In this document: positions 1 through 11,747 of the stretch, one piece after another
Layout: each line of letters begins with the position of its first letter
Numbering within the stretch: position 1 is the first letter of the stretch
Assembly: GCA_963457665.1 (NCBI GenBank)
Contig: OY735206.1
Coordinates: 52,697,412-52,761,411 of the forward strand
Length of the DNA: 64,000 nucleotides
Direction: 5' to 3'
Origin: Thysanoteuthis rhombus
Lineage: Eukaryota; Mollusca; Cephalopoda; Oegopsida; Thysanoteuthidae
Made by a program: the position numbers and the translations under genes
Notes under the pieces: model-generated
The model's database searches: none
Seen by the model: the letters and a program-made list of their open reading frames with translations, nothing else
What the model was told of the DNA's origin: nothing

Positions 1-2159
1 CCCCTTTCTTCCTGTTCTTTTCACAGACAGACAGTATGCAAATTATGATAAAGATTATTTTCAAGAAATTAATAGAAATTATCTTTTCAAGCTAATTAGA
101 GACTAATCTGCTTGATAAATGTCAGGTGAATATGGAGGACGCTGCAAGACTTCAGATTCTAATTTTCTATCCGGTCAGCTGAGAGGTGTGGGGTGAGTCA
201 CTGTCATGGAGCATTTCATTCAGTTCATGTGGGACCAATTCTTCTATCTTTACAACCTTTCCTGCTGCCTTCAGATATGGTTGCTCTTGAGGTTCAAAAG
301 TCTCCAGAAACTGCTCAAACCATTCTTCATGGATTCATGTCCAGTGCTATTGATAATTCTTCATCTTTTCAGAACAGTTTTATGCTTTCCTCTACCAGTA
401 TCTGGATTTCCAGTCCTGAACCTATTGAACCAATGCTTAACAGTTTGCTCTGTAACTGGAAATGTTTTGTTGAGGTGAAATGTTTTTGTTCAGTAGCTTC
501 AGCAGCATTATGACTTTTAATATGGTAGCCTGTTTGCTGACTGAAAATAAGTCTTTTTTATTAGATTATAAAATCAAATCACTATAATCAATGCTCAGCA
601 AGTTTAAGTAAAGAGGTGACCTTTTATTATAATCACCGATAACAAATGATTATTATTATCAAAATTTAAGGTTGCTTATAACAATCAATTTGATTACATA
701 ATTTATAACGAGACTAAATAACCCCCCCAACAGTGAAGGTAGATACAAAGAAGGGCTAATCTCTATAAGGAGGAACAAGGCTAAGGTAAGAAACAGGGGG
801 GGGGCTGATGTGGGAAAGTTTAAAGGAGAGGTATAAGGAAAAGAACAAATGTTGAAAAAAAGAAGGGAGGGAATAATGAATATAAATAACAAAGGGCATT
901 GGTGGGGATTAATCTAAAAAAGGCTGTTTGGGCAGAGGGGGCTCAAGACCCCCATCCCCGCAAATTCACTTCAGTACAAAAAGCAGATGAGTCAATTTCA
1001 GTTGGTAAGACAAGAAAATCATCTACAAATATACATTTCCAATAAATCAATAACAATCCTCATTTTACTAAAATACAAATATTTTTTACAAATGAATCAG
1101 AAGCTAGAATTCCAAGGGAAACTATGAATCACCACCACCTGCATGGTTCATTGTTTCTAATAAAAGAAGCAAGGATTGTGGAGAAATTAAGTCACTTTGA
1201 TGAAAATGCTACCAGTATGGTTTGAACTACAACTTCAGGATTTTCGTTAAAAGAAAAAAACAAACACCTGTCTTGTTAGTCATTTGATAGTAACCGTTAT
1301 GTTCGAAGGATGGATCAATAAATCGAATAATGACCACTAACACATTTCATTGTGCAGCGATCCCTAAAAATATAATAAATGTATAATACATAAAAGAAAA
1401 AAAACATTAAAACAAAAACAAGCATGATTGCTGCCTGACATAAACTAAGAGATCAATATAGGATGAACTTACATTGCAAATTGACCCCACCCTCTATTGC
1501 AAACCAACATAGGAGGTCAATTGAAAAAAAAAACAAATGCTTTTTCCCTACTCATTCAGAGGAATGTTAGAGTGAAATCTCAACTATAAAAAATTAGAGC
1601 TGGCTGAAGTCCAGATACATGGATAGATTTATGTCAGAATACATGAATAATCTAAACCCAGCAACAATAGTTAAACCAGTCTGTTGCAGGTGACAATGAT
1701 TGATATTTTCAAATCTCATGGGTAGGTAGTTTTTGCAAGTAGTAAGCTAACTTTAATCTATTTAGAGACTTTAGGTGATCAATTGAAAATCAAATTCTAA
1801 TTTGATAAATTTAAGTATAACACACATGAAATTTCAATCATGAGTGGTTTGAGTGGACTTATTTAATTTTCTTTTCATGTTTCTAACTTGTACTCTCCAG
1901 CCTTCTTAAGGAATCATTCTCTGGATTGCTGTTAGATCTTCTTCTGGGGGACCATACACATCTGCACTCAGAATTTTGGTTTCTGTGTTCTTGGAATTGA
2001 CATGTGCATGCTCTGCAAGAACAGCAATTGACAGTCAAGAAAAACATTTTAGTTCTCCGAGAGATAAAACGTTTATAAAGTTTATCCCAAACAAATGACC
2101 TCCGCTTCTACTGCAAATCATGATTGTCCATGATTATTGTAGAAAGCACCACTGACCTC

Positions 2160-2290
2160 TTTACTTGTTGGTCCATTTGGAATTGGAAAAGCTGCATTGT
2201 TGACTTGAACAATTCCACAGCTACCATTATCAGATTCTTCCTTAATATTTATCACTTTTTTTTTGATTGTTCAGCTCATCATCACCGTGA
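2160..2290 (-). pseudogene. Relic of an acidic protein-like segment (copy 1)
   Basis: The minus strand here is a diverged copy of the open acidic segment at 10078-10269. It keeps recognisable pieces such as NNAA and NGPTSKE but is no longer open throughout. Sister copies are at 12180-12350 (plus) and about 46640-46790 (minus). The origin of this segment is not known to me; it could be a transposon ORF piece or a host exon carried by the repeat. Confidence 0.45.
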
Positions 2291-2591
2291 TCAGATATAG
2301 ATCACTCTCTCAATGTACATTTTCTTAATTTTCTAGGAGTACAAGGCTTTTGTAGGAGAGGATTGTTCTAGAAAAGAAAGTTTCAGCTTACTATAAGTGC
2401 TTAAGTGATAAGTATTTATTGAAGTAATAATCTCATTTTTAATTTGTCATTTTATCAAGTAACCAACTGTTGTCAAAGTAATATGATGCCATTAAAATAT
2501 GAGATTTTTGTGCATAAACATTAATATTTACTTCTTTTGTGAGATTTCGTTGCTGACTGAGGGGTGAAAAAATAGATTGTATGTTCTATTT

Positions 2592-2732
2592 TCAGATCCC
2601 TGCACAGTTTGACAAACTGTATTTGGCACATGGCCTGGATATTTACCTGACCTGAATCCTGCCAACAATCTTGGAGCAATCATGAAAAGACATATTGAAA
2701 GTGTCCTCTCAGCATTAAATGGAAGTAGATAA
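2592..2732 (+). mobile_element. Tc1/mariner-like transposase C-terminal relic
   Basis: From 2631 the plus strand reads WPGYLPDLNPANNLGAIMKR, which closely resembles the WP-x3-PDLNPIENLW-x3-K signature of Tc1-like DDE transposases. The catalytic Glu expected in the ENLW block is Asn here and the Trp is Gly. The frame ends at a stop at 2730-2732, and an in-frame stop lies just upstream of the signature. This is a dead fragment. It is repeated at equal length in the opposite arm at 11888-11748, so it was present before the inverted duplication. Confidence 0.75.
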
Positions 2733-3984
2733 AATTTTGTAATATTTCATATCAAATGATAAATAATTATTTTGCTTTCCCAGTTGTTTCATTATCTAGA
2801 GTGAAATCACAACCAATCCTGAGAAGGTTGACAATTTCCAGTTTTAATTTGCATATTTCTCACTATAAATGTGGTTTATTACTTTTAAGAAATGGTTTCT
2901 TAGGCTGTCTGCTCTGAGAAAAGCTGTATTTATTTATTTCAATTTGTAATGCATCTCATTAGTCATCTGAGACCAATCATTCTATCCATACATGGTAATG
3001 TAGGTGACAAAATAAACGTAGAAATTCCATAGATTTTTGATGAGCTGCCCCCAAATTCTATGCTATATTTAAAAAGAATCTCCCATCCATGACTGGCATA
3101 TTTACAAGATATTTATTTGAGAAAATCTTTTACATCTTCAGCAGGAAGCTACAAGGAGAAGAATAGAATTTAGATTTTCATAGGAGGAAATATTTTGAAT
3201 TTCATTCCCTTAGTTACCTTGTTTGGATACAAAATTGGCCCCAAATGACCCCATTTGTCTAATAAGATACATTAGAAATTCAATGAATAAAACACTGACT
3301 TCAATAAATCAGTTTTTCTTATAGCAAGCCTGAATAAGCTATTTCTCAATAGGTTACATCTATGTTAGAAATTCTGCCAATTGAAAAAGTCTTACATTTT
3401 CAAGATCAGTCATTTTCACTCTGGATGTTTGATTGAAAATCAATCTTAAAATGAAGGAAAATGCAAAGGTATCTGTTCTGTTATTTTACTGCAAATAAAA
3501 AATGTATCTATTGTTATTTCACTGTGAATTTTACCTGACAACAGCACATCACAATGGATCCATACACATCATTCTGTTGTATCTATTAGTAAGCTACATT
3601 TTATTTAATACCATCATATTTACTATTGCTCTACTTTCTTCTGTATTAGAGACCAAATCTAGTCAAAACAAAACTTCATTTGTAGTATAATTAGTCACTG
3701 ATATCATATTTATTTTTTATTTATCTAAAGAAAATTCTTTTATTAGTGCAATGAATATAGTATTGGGTGTAATATATTAATGCCATTGCAAGAGAAAATC
3801 TCTTATCATATTCTGGCATAATACTACCTTATCAAAGGTTTGTTGCTTGATGAAATAATACAGAAATTAAAAGTGAGCTTATTACTCCAATAAATACCCA
3901 TCGGTTAAACACTTATCGTATACTGAAACTTTCATTTCTATCCCAAAAGCCTTGTACTAGTTTTATACACTGATTTACATGATT

Positions 3985-4210
3985 GTCCTCATTTCACTTA
4001 TCCATTCTGGAGGATATCTTCTATCAGTTTATTCATCCATGCAATGTCATTTGTCTGTCTCTTCCATTGAACCAGACTATATAACTATTTTATACTACCT
4101 AACCAAGGGATTGAACTCACAACAGCAATGCAAGATTACTAGATATGCTTAACCAATAGGTTTATCCACTAAACCAATTTTCAAATCAAATGTTACTTGT
4201 CAGCTTCTTG
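3985..4210 (-). repeat. tRNA-derived SINE, copy 1
   Basis: Reading the minus strand, an A-box-like TGGTTTAGTGG at 4176-4166 is followed about 50 bases later by a good B box, AGTTCAATCCC, at 4117-4107. This is the spacing of an internal Pol III promoter. A related copy with the same order lies at 57010-57245. The tail blends into the surrounding repeat module, so the ends are approximate. Confidence 0.6.
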
Positions 4211-4214
4211 TACT

Positions 4215-4560
4215 AAAATGATTTGTTTTTTTATCATGAACCCCCTCCCTTAAACAAGCTTTTTTTTTATAATACCCTTTATATTTGCCAATCTTTATAA
4301 TTTGTGTGCTGATTGTAACAAGAACAGAAAGAGGAAGGGGGTAAAATGATGGCATAAGAGAATGTTCATTCTGATCTAATATTTTGAAATAATTTCTTTA
4401 ACCATCTTCATACGCTATTCAAACATTTTTTGAATATTAAGGGGTCAATTGGATGGGAGTGTTTTCTGCTTTTAGGGGTCAGAAATGAAGGATAGTCTTT
4501 TCTATTTTTAGGGATCAAAGTAGAATGGGAACATTTTTTTTTCCATTTGTTTAATTGATG
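4215..4560 (+). repeat. Dispersed repeat Y (copy 1)
   Basis: This stretch matches 14140-14500 in the same orientation, including a run of G, the words ATGTTCATTCTGATC, and a series of 'TTTTAGGG' phrases followed by purine-rich spacers. It adjoins the left inverted arm, while its sister adjoins the right arm, so the arm is flipped relative to Y at one of the two sites. No coding content was seen. Confidence 0.65.
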
Positions 4561-5019
4561 GAAAATATTGATACTATAAAGGTTAGATCTTCTAAGAATT
4601 TATGGCTGTAACTTTTGGAAGTTCATAATGCTTGGATTTCTTTGGAATTTTTCTCTACAGAACTAATTACCTAATTAACCCCAACAATTTAATGTGCAGA
4701 ATTTGGCTTTTTCTTTTATTCAAAATCTTTATTTTTTCTCCAAGGGTTTTACACTCAATCTTTTAAATAAAATTGTATTTTATTGTTATACGACGTTACA
4801 TGAATATCAGCCCCAAGAGGTAATTGATAATTCTAGTGTCTTAATTGGGTTTATCCAATCACTTTAACAGTTCAAGCATGTTATTACGAGTTTTTTTTGT
4901 TTGTTTTTTTGAAGTAGAAACGCTGTGAATTTATACAGGATATGAAGAAGTAAATTTTGACGGACATATTTTAATCATAACCGACAATTTGCAACACTGA
5001 AGTAAGAGGCAAATAACAG
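4561..5019. other. Unassigned AT-rich spacer
   Basis: I see no convincing frame, RNA fold or matching repeat in this stretch beyond homopolymer runs. Confidence 0.4.
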
Positions 5020-5146
5020 TGAGTGAAGCAGATCGTAGATGTCGGTGTTCGAGTCAAGGTAGAAGCTAGGATATCAAATGCAGATTATCAAAACAAACCA
5101 ACCAACATTTGCCACGTGTTATGCTAAAAAAAAAAGAATAGTAATA
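5020..5146 (+). repeat. Isolated fragment of LINE leader (a)
   Basis: Positions about 5035-5095 carry a copy of the short protein-like motif VDVGVRVKVEARIS. In other places (22.9-23.1, 37.6, 47.7 and 62.9 kb) this motif lies upstream of the LINE ORF1 start. Here it stands alone, with no ORF1 beside it. Confidence 0.55.
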
Positions 5147-5651
5147 TTCAGATAAATTGTGAGGGGGGAAAAAAAAGTGAACAAATATTTATATTTCTAA
5201 GGTTTTTTTTATTCAAAATGAAAAAAATATATTTTGACTAATCAGTAGGAAAAATAGAATTGAGTAATAGATTTTCCAATTTTATAAATAATAAATAAAT
5301 AAAATTCTTGTTGTCGATGTCAAACGTCCGAATTACAAGGAGTCTGGAAGAAAGAAAAAGCGCGTGTGAAAATTTGACAAAAGAATTGGCGCAATTGAAT
5401 CAAAATGATCAAATTCATATTTGATATAGAAAATGTAAATATTAAATTCATAATAAATATTAAAAATTAAATGTTTATAATAAAAAATTAAATGACATCC
5501 AATACATGGAACATTTTGTGTAATATATATATATAAATTACATTATAATATCACACAGACGTGAATGAAATTTTAGAAAAATTCCAGCGATAAATCATCG
5601 GATAAAAATAGAAGCGTTTTCAGTAAACATACCTTCACTTGATTGCAGGAT
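5147..5651 (-). other. 3' flank of the three-finger gene
   Basis: This is sequence downstream of the stop on the minus strand, including a splice-donor-like G|GTATGT about 25 bases after the stop codon. It is duplicated closely at 30616-31120 on the plus strand. A minus-strand AATAAA (plus TTTATT at 5208-5213) is a possible poly(A) signal. The short TA run at about 5525-5536 corresponds to a much longer TA tract in the 30.7-kb copy. Confidence 0.55.
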
Positions 5652-7274
5652 TCATTTTTCATGTGTCCGTTGGTGGGCTTTCATATGGTCCAGCCTATTA
5701 AAGCTTTTACCGCACTCTGGACATGAGTGAGGCTTTTCGTCTGAAAAGAAATATTTTCGTTTGAATATTTCGGTAGAAGAGTCATTTCAACAGCAACAAA
5801 CGATGCCGCAGTGAAATGTTCATGGTTAAATCAAAATTCAATTTGCATAAATTACAAATCGCTCTGATTGGACGGAAGAAAATTCAATTCGATAACTTAC
5901 CAGTATGTGTCCGTTGATGACGACTTCTCTCGTCGCTACGGCTGAATTTTTTTGTGCAATATCCACATGAATATGGCTTTTCTCCTACAATAGATAAGAG
6001 CATCTTTAAAAGTAGTACAATACACAGCCAGAAGAGCAAGGGAAGAAATTCCCTACGCCATCTTGTGCGAGAGAATTATCAGTTGGGGGCATGAAGCAAG
6101 AGGATTAGACACACTTCGCCTAAAGTGCTTGACAAAGCCACGAGACAGGCATAGGATTGGATCACAGTTGCTAGGCTAAGCTTGATAGAGGAAAGGAGCG
6201 AGAGGTGACTGGGCAAACTGAAAGCGGTGGCCGTTGGTGAGGTGTGGTCTTAGGCAAGAAAATAGTCGCAAAGGACCAAAAGATATTACTCGTTTCAATG
6301 TATGACTACTAAAAAATGTAATTGCTTTATCGTTATTACACTTCAGAAGCACAAAAAAATACCAGGGATCTTCATGTTTGGCTATTTTTATATATCCAAA
6401 TTAAAGTGTGTGTTTGCGTGAATTTATCTTTATTAAAAATATTATAGTGAAGGAAACCGCTGTTGGTTAAGTCTAAACCAAAGTGATTTTTTTAACATAG
6501 TTACGTCTTACTAGGAATCTGAAGAAAAAAAAATCTACTGTTCTATAGAATGTAGAAAAATCAAGATTGCCATTAGTGAAAGACTTAACGATAATTTGTT
6601 TGTTCGACAATCACTAAGACGATGAGAAGCATGGCGATTTCAAAATTAAGATAGAAAAAAGGGATTCTATTAAGCGGATACCACAATGAACAAGCGTAAA
6701 AATCATAGCCAACAAAATCCACGGATGGTTGCAAATAATCAAGTAGGAGTAACTATTCGGCCAATATAGTGACCCATAAGACAGTGGTAGAAAATACATT
6801 TTGGCAAATTTTGAGAAAGAAAGAAAAAAAAAAAGACTTAAAACCTAATCATATCCTCTGCACATAAACTAATAAAATACAGTTTAAAATTATATTTTCT
6901 GTCACTACAATATGCACATAAAAATTTTTTTTTTCGAAAGAAAAAAAAAGTAAAGTTTCGTTCGCATTGACAAAGGTTGATTCGCTCTGTAAACTAAATT
7001 AGTCATTAAACTTGCAATAAAGGACAGAAACTAAGAAATTAGAAGAATAACTAACATTTAAAAAGAAGAGGAAGAGAATATTTTTATCAATGAAAATTTG
7101 CTTACCTGTATGCGTCCGAATGTGGACTGTTAGATGATGTTTTCTGTTGTATGTTTTCGAGCAGATGGAGCACGTGTATTTCGATGTGCTTGGCCGGCTA
7201 TTTTCGTCAGCAATTTTTTTCCTAATCATCATCAGGATAGCTGCTGCTTCCATGATCTCGTTTCCAATTTCCAT
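5652..7274 (-). CDS. Three-finger C2H2 zinc-finger protein, 3 exons, 113 aa
   Basis: A predicted nuclear DNA-binding protein, probably a small transcription factor or repressor. Exon 1 (7274-7106) starts [16 protein letters not shown] and holds finger 1 (CSIC...HIRTH). Exon 2 (5984-5901) holds finger 2 (CGYC...HQRTH). Exon 3 (5740-5652) holds finger 3 (CPEC...HQRTH) and ends HEK-stop. Every finger is C-x2-C-x12-H-x3-H, and fingers 1 and 2 are joined by a canonical TGEKP linker. Both introns (1121 and 160 bp) are phase 1 with GTAAG donors and pyrimidine-tract AG acceptors. Helix residues -1/2/3/6 are R,H,H,V then R,D,E,R then R,D,H,A. The last two resemble Sp/KLF/EGR fingers, and the simple code predicts an NGG-GCG-NGG (GC-box-like) site. 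A TATA box lies upstream of exon 1. Sister exon-3 copies continue 7-8 codons to a G|GTATGT donor where this copy reads TGA, so a longer ancestral form is likely. I cannot assign an ortholog. Confidence 0.85.
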
Positions 7275-7348
7275 GATGAATAATAATAATGATGATAATA
7301 CACTCGCTTGAATGATCGAGGGTGTGTGCTTACAAGTATTGAAGAAGC

Positions 7349-7361
7349 CTATATATATAGT
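7349..7361 (-). promoter_or_regulatory. TATA-box core promoter of the three-finger gene
   Basis: On the minus strand the sequence reads CTATATATATAGG. Transcription would be expected to start roughly 25-35 bases downstream, near 7325, about 50 bases before the ATG at 7274. The element is kept in the decayed paralog near 16870 (GGATATATATGG) although that copy has lost exon 1, which supports it as old flanking sequence of the gene. Confidence 0.55.
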
Positions 7362-7379
7362 GTGTCAGGGGGAGGAGGA

Positions 7380-8860
7380 AACGAGTGGAGTAGTAGCAGG
7401 AGATAACTAGGATGAGGAAGGGGTTATCAAATTGACACACGTTCCCTATACCCATTCCTCTTCCTGTGGATGACAACGCTTTACTATATACCACACATTG
7501 GGTGTCTTCTGTGTAGAAAATCATTTATTTTACCCTGCCATCAAGAGAATGTAGATATGGGATTAGGTGTGATTTTGAAATATTCCGAAAGAAATGTGGT
7601 CTTGATGAAAAAGGAATATTGAAGTAAGGTTAGCAAATGAGATGAGCCAAGTTATTGTCACGACACTAGACCGTCCCAAAGCCACCATTCTTGACCTCGT
7701 GTTGCATTTTTAGAAATTTTATCGACAAGGCACACCTACATGAAAGGGATGTAGGGAATATAAAATGAACGAATTCCTCATTAAAAATCTACTTGTATAG
7801 CCCAAGTTTTCTTAGGATAAGCTCAAATTTCCAATGAGAAATATTTACTTCCGTTTCAATTTAAAAAAAAAAAATAGAATTCTTTGATTTCTTATTGTTG
7901 ATACTATCAAATTCAGATCTGAATTTGCAAAGGAAAAACGTTATCTGTACATCAGAATGAGCATCTCACCAATTGAAGTCTTCTTCAACGGATCAAACAC
8001 AAATTCAAAAAAGTGAGGCTAGCTGTTGCTAGAGACCTGTTCCCGCCTAAACTACGTCTATTCATTTCAGATTATAGTATTCATTTGTAGTAAAGTTGAA
8101 ATCAGCTTTCAAAATATTGAAGCTATTGTTCAAGTTTTCAAAAGAAAATTGGATTCAGATTCGTTTTTTCAGTTCTCTTCGAAGAGAAGATTTTTTAACA
8201 TCGAGTGAGCAAGGGTGTTGAGGTTTACAATCGGGACCAGCATCCCTACATTGTACCCCAGTCGTAAATATATGTAAAGTTAGTAAAATGAATAAACATT
8301 AGAGATTTAGAACGAGATGAATTAAACCGTACATTAGTAAAAATGGCAAACAATCTCTACCCGCTCTATCATTAGAAATTTATTGCTTCAAGTGAAAAGT
8401 CTATTGTTAGAGACAAAGAAACAAGGAGAAAAGTTACTTTTCATTCCATTAGATAGATGACACTAAATACTGAAGTAAGCAGATGGCACATTTTTCTATG
8501 TGCATGTGAATAAATAGATGAAATGTTATAAGGATTCACAACGTTCATCTAATACTTAAATGAATAAACGAGTATTTTGTCTCAACAGAAATTGACGAGA
8601 CTAACGTCTCTTGGCAGCATGCCATGCTGTGGGTGATCAATTCAGATAATTGGGAAAAGTAGTCAGCAAGGAATAAGTTATGTCTTGTGACTTTTGTTAG
8701 GCAGTAATCACTAAAAATAAGTTTTCGAAAAACTAGCAGAATACATTATTGTCCAAAGAGATGAAGGGAAAATAAATAACCTTCAATTTATTTTCAAAAT
8801 TGACTTGGTACCAGGAAAAAAGTGTGTGTGTGTGGGGGGGGATTTGATTTCATTTAAGTA
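7380..8860. repeat. Upstream flank of the zinc-finger gene, a duplicated module
   Basis: This stretch runs parallel to 16.9-18.5 kb and antiparallel to 57.9-59.1 kb. Shared phrases include GGATGACAACGCTTT and CAGATCTGA...TTTGCAAA. Positions 7545-7745 also resemble the 200-bp 'segment A' that precedes exon-1 copies in the 32-44 kb cluster, but in the opposite orientation relative to the gene. The open frames here are short and not protein-like. Confidence 0.6.
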
Positions 8861-8869
8861 GTTACAAAT

Positions 8870-10077
8870 TAAGTTAAATACTTTGAGTGAAATGTGCAAA
8901 GGAGTGCGATCCCCACTGGGTTCTCTCAACTAGTGACCTTATGCTAGACTTTAGTAAATATCTAGAGTGAGACGTAAAATTGATAAACCCCAGATTTCAT
9001 GTGCATTCACAATTTATTCTTTTTCAACCTAAAAGAAAATAATTTCATCTTTGGTGTGTATCCAACAACAATTTAGTATTGTTTGAAAAATGGGGGAATA
9101 AATCATCTTCACAAAAGCTTCTGACTTTTGTAGATCAGTCTAGAAGTTAATTTCAATTGGTAAGACAAGAAAATCATCTACAAACATTCATTTCCTGTAT
9201 ATCCATAACAGATCTCATTTTACTAAAATGCAAAGGTTCTTTACAAATAAATTCAAAAATCAGAATTCCAAGGGAAACTATCAATCACCACCCATATATG
9301 CTGACCGATCAAGTTAATTATTGGTGTGTGTGTGTGTGGGGGGAATGAGATTAAGCAACCTTGAAGAAAATTCTACCAATATGGTCTGAAACAATTTCAG
9401 GATTTAAAATATAACCCCCCAACCCCAAAAACTAACTTGTCTGCTTAGTCATTAAAAAAAACCCATTTTTAAGGGGAGTTAATCAATAAACAACTCATAT
9501 TGTTGTCCAGTGATCAAGAAAAGAGGGATTTGAAAAAAAAAAATTTTTTTAAATAATGAATTCTGCCAGGCACAAACTTGAATCAATTTAGGATAAACTC
9601 AAATCGCAAATTGCCCTACCTGCTTAGATTAAACCTACATACATGGTCAGTTTTACAAAAAAAACAAACACAAAAAAAAACTAAAAAAAAAACACCAAAT
9701 ACTTTTTCCCTACTCATTGAGGGGGGTTTTAGTGTAAAATTGAGCTTGGTGAAGTCTGGATAGATACATGTCAGGATATATAGATAACCTCAACCCAGTA
9801 ACAATGTTTAAACCAGTTGGACGTGGGTAGCAATGACTGTGATTTTCAAAGTTCATTAGTATGTAGTTTTCCATCAGAATAGAAACTTGGTAATTAACTT
9901 TGGGATTATACAGATCCCCACTCAAAGCTTCTGTCTATCTTCTTTGGATTAAAAAGAAATATGCATGCTCTGTGAAAATAAGATTAGATATTCCAGTAGC
10001 ACAGGAGGTCAGTGGCTAAAACATTGTGAGAGGAAAAATTGATAGTGTGTTAGATTTAAATAGAATAAACCTTTTGA
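8870..10077 (+). repeat. Diverged copy of the inverted-arm module
   Basis: Positions 9130-10077 follow 980-2140 of the left arm in the same direction (AAGACAAGAAAATCATCTAC, then the phrase about 'GGGAAACTATSAATCACC', then ACTTTTTCCCTACTCATT) with many substitutions and gaps. Positions 8900-9010, read on the minus strand, look weakly tRNA-like (AAGGTCACTAG... with GGGGATCGCACTCC) and recur at 19.85 and 56.75 kb, so they may be a second SINE family. Confidence 0.65.
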
Positions 10078-10269
10078 TTAAGAGACAAAACAGGAATCAA
10101 AATTATTGTAGAAGGCACCACTGACCTCTTTACTTGTTGGTCCATTTGAAATTGGAGAAGCTGCATTATTGACTTGAACAATTCCACAGCCATCATCATC
10201 AGAATCTTCCTTAATGCTTATCACCTTGTCTGGATCGTCCAGCTCAACATCACTGTGATCAGATATAGA
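10078..10269 (-). other. Open acidic protein-like segment, about 63 codons
   Basis: This is the best preserved of four copies. The minus-strand frame reads SDHSDVELDDPDKVISIKED near its start, then an Asp-rich run, then NNAASPISNGPTSKEVSGA. The composition is like a disordered acidic region of a nuclear protein and unlike random AT-rich translation. About 60-80 bases upstream on the minus strand is a pyrimidine tract ending in CTAG, a possible acceptor, but stops intervene in this copy. The other copies lie at 2160-2290, 12180-12350 and 46640-46790. I do not recognise the family. It may be an exon carried by the dispersed module or part of its own former ORF. Confidence 0.4.
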
Positions 10270-10552
10270 TCACTTTCTAAATGTGCATTTTCTTCATTTT
10301 GTAGGAGTACAAGGCTTTTCCAGGAGAGGATTGTTCTAGAAAAGAAAATTTCAGCATATAAGTTCTTAACTGATGGTGTTCATTGGAGTAATATTCTCAC
10401 TTTTTTTTTTTTTCATAGACATTGATATATTGCTCCCAATACTATATTGATTACACTAATAAAAGAATATTTTCTTTGAATGAATCAAGTTAAAAATGAA
10501 GATGACATCAGTGGATAATTTAACTGCAAATGAAATTTTGGTTTCGCTAGAT
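10270..10552 (+). repeat. End of the diverged module copy, abutting the right arm
   Basis: This continues the similarity to 2290-2420 (GTAGGAGTACAAGGCTTTT... and TTGTTCTAGAAAAGAAA) and then runs into a short direct copy of the 3.7-3.8 kb words before the right arm begins. No gene was seen. Confidence 0.5.
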
Positions 10553-11747
10553 TTCAGTATACGATAAGTGTTTAACCGATGGGTATTTATTGGAGTAATA
10601 AGCTCACTTTTAATTTCTGTATTATTTCATCAAGCAACAAACCTTTGATAAGGTAGTATTATGCCAGAAGATAAAAGATTTTCTCTTGCAATGGCATTAA
10701 TATATTACACCCAATACTATATTCATTGCACTGATAAAAGAATTTTCTTTAGACAAATGAAAAATGAATATGATATCAGTGACTTATTATACTACAAATG
10801 AAGTTTTGTTTTGGCTAGATTTGTTCTCTAATACAGAAGAAAGTAGAGCAATAGTAAATATGATGGTATTAAATAAAATGTAGCTTACTAATAGATACAA
10901 CAGAATGAAGTGTATGGATCCATTGTGATATGCTATTGTCAGGTAAAATTCACAGTGAAATAACAATAGATACATTTTTTATTTGCAGTAAAATAACAGA
11001 ACAGATACCTTTGCATTTTCCTTCATTTTAAGATTGATTTTCAATCAAACATCCAGAGTGAAAATGACTGATCTTGAAAATGTAAGACTTTTTCAATTGG
11101 CAGAATTTCTAACATAGATGTAACCTATTGAGAAATAGCTTATTCAGGCTTGCTATAAGAAAAACTGATTTATTGAAGTCAGTGTTTTATTCATTGAATT
11201 TCTAATGTATCTTATTAGACAAATGGGGTCATTTGGGGCCAATTTTGTATCCAAACAAGGTAACTAAGGGAATGAAATTCAAAATATTTCCTCCTATGAA
11301 AATCTAAATTCTATTCTTCTCCTTGTAGCTTCCTGCTGAAGATGTAAAAGATTTTCTCAAATAAATATCTTGTAAATATGCCAGTCATGAATGGGAGATT
11401 CTTTTTAAATATAGCATAGAATTTGGGGGCAGCTCATCAAAAATCTATGTAATTTCTACGTTTATTTTGTCACCTACATTACCATGTATGGATAGAATGA
11501 TTGGTCTCAGATGACTAATGAGATGCATTAAAAATTGAAATAAATAAATAAATACAGCTTTTCTCAGAGCAGACAGCCTAAGAAACCATTTCTTAAAAGT
11601 AATAAACCACATTTATAGTGAGAAATATGCAAATTAAAACTGGAAATTGTCAACCTTCTGTGGATTGGTTGTGATTTCACTCTAGATGTTGAAACAACTG
11701 GGAAAGCAAAATAATTATTTATCATTCGATATGAATATTACAAAATT

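Larger units (their letters stand above)
1..3926. repeat. Left arm of a long inverted repeat
   Basis: Read in reverse complement, this stretch matches 14190 down to 10553 almost base for base over long runs. Paired landmarks are the start of the window with 14135-14190, the transposase relic at 2592-2732 with 11748-11888, and a 62-codon open frame at 3502-3690 with 10787-10975 that differs at only a few residues. The arm may extend beyond the left edge of the window. Similarity is highest from about 2.6 to 3.9 kb and lower in the C/G-rich part near 720-960. Diverged partial copies of the same module lie at 8.9-10.4, 18.5-20.4, 46.3-46.8 and 56.4-57.6 kb. It contains no intact gene that I can support. 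Confidence 0.85.

Noticed and set aside
3502-3690. 62-codon hydrophobic open frame conserved in both inverted arms (also 10787-10975)
   Set aside because: The conservation equals that of the surrounding repeat. The frame is very Leu/Ile-rich from AT-rich DNA and has no start context or family match.
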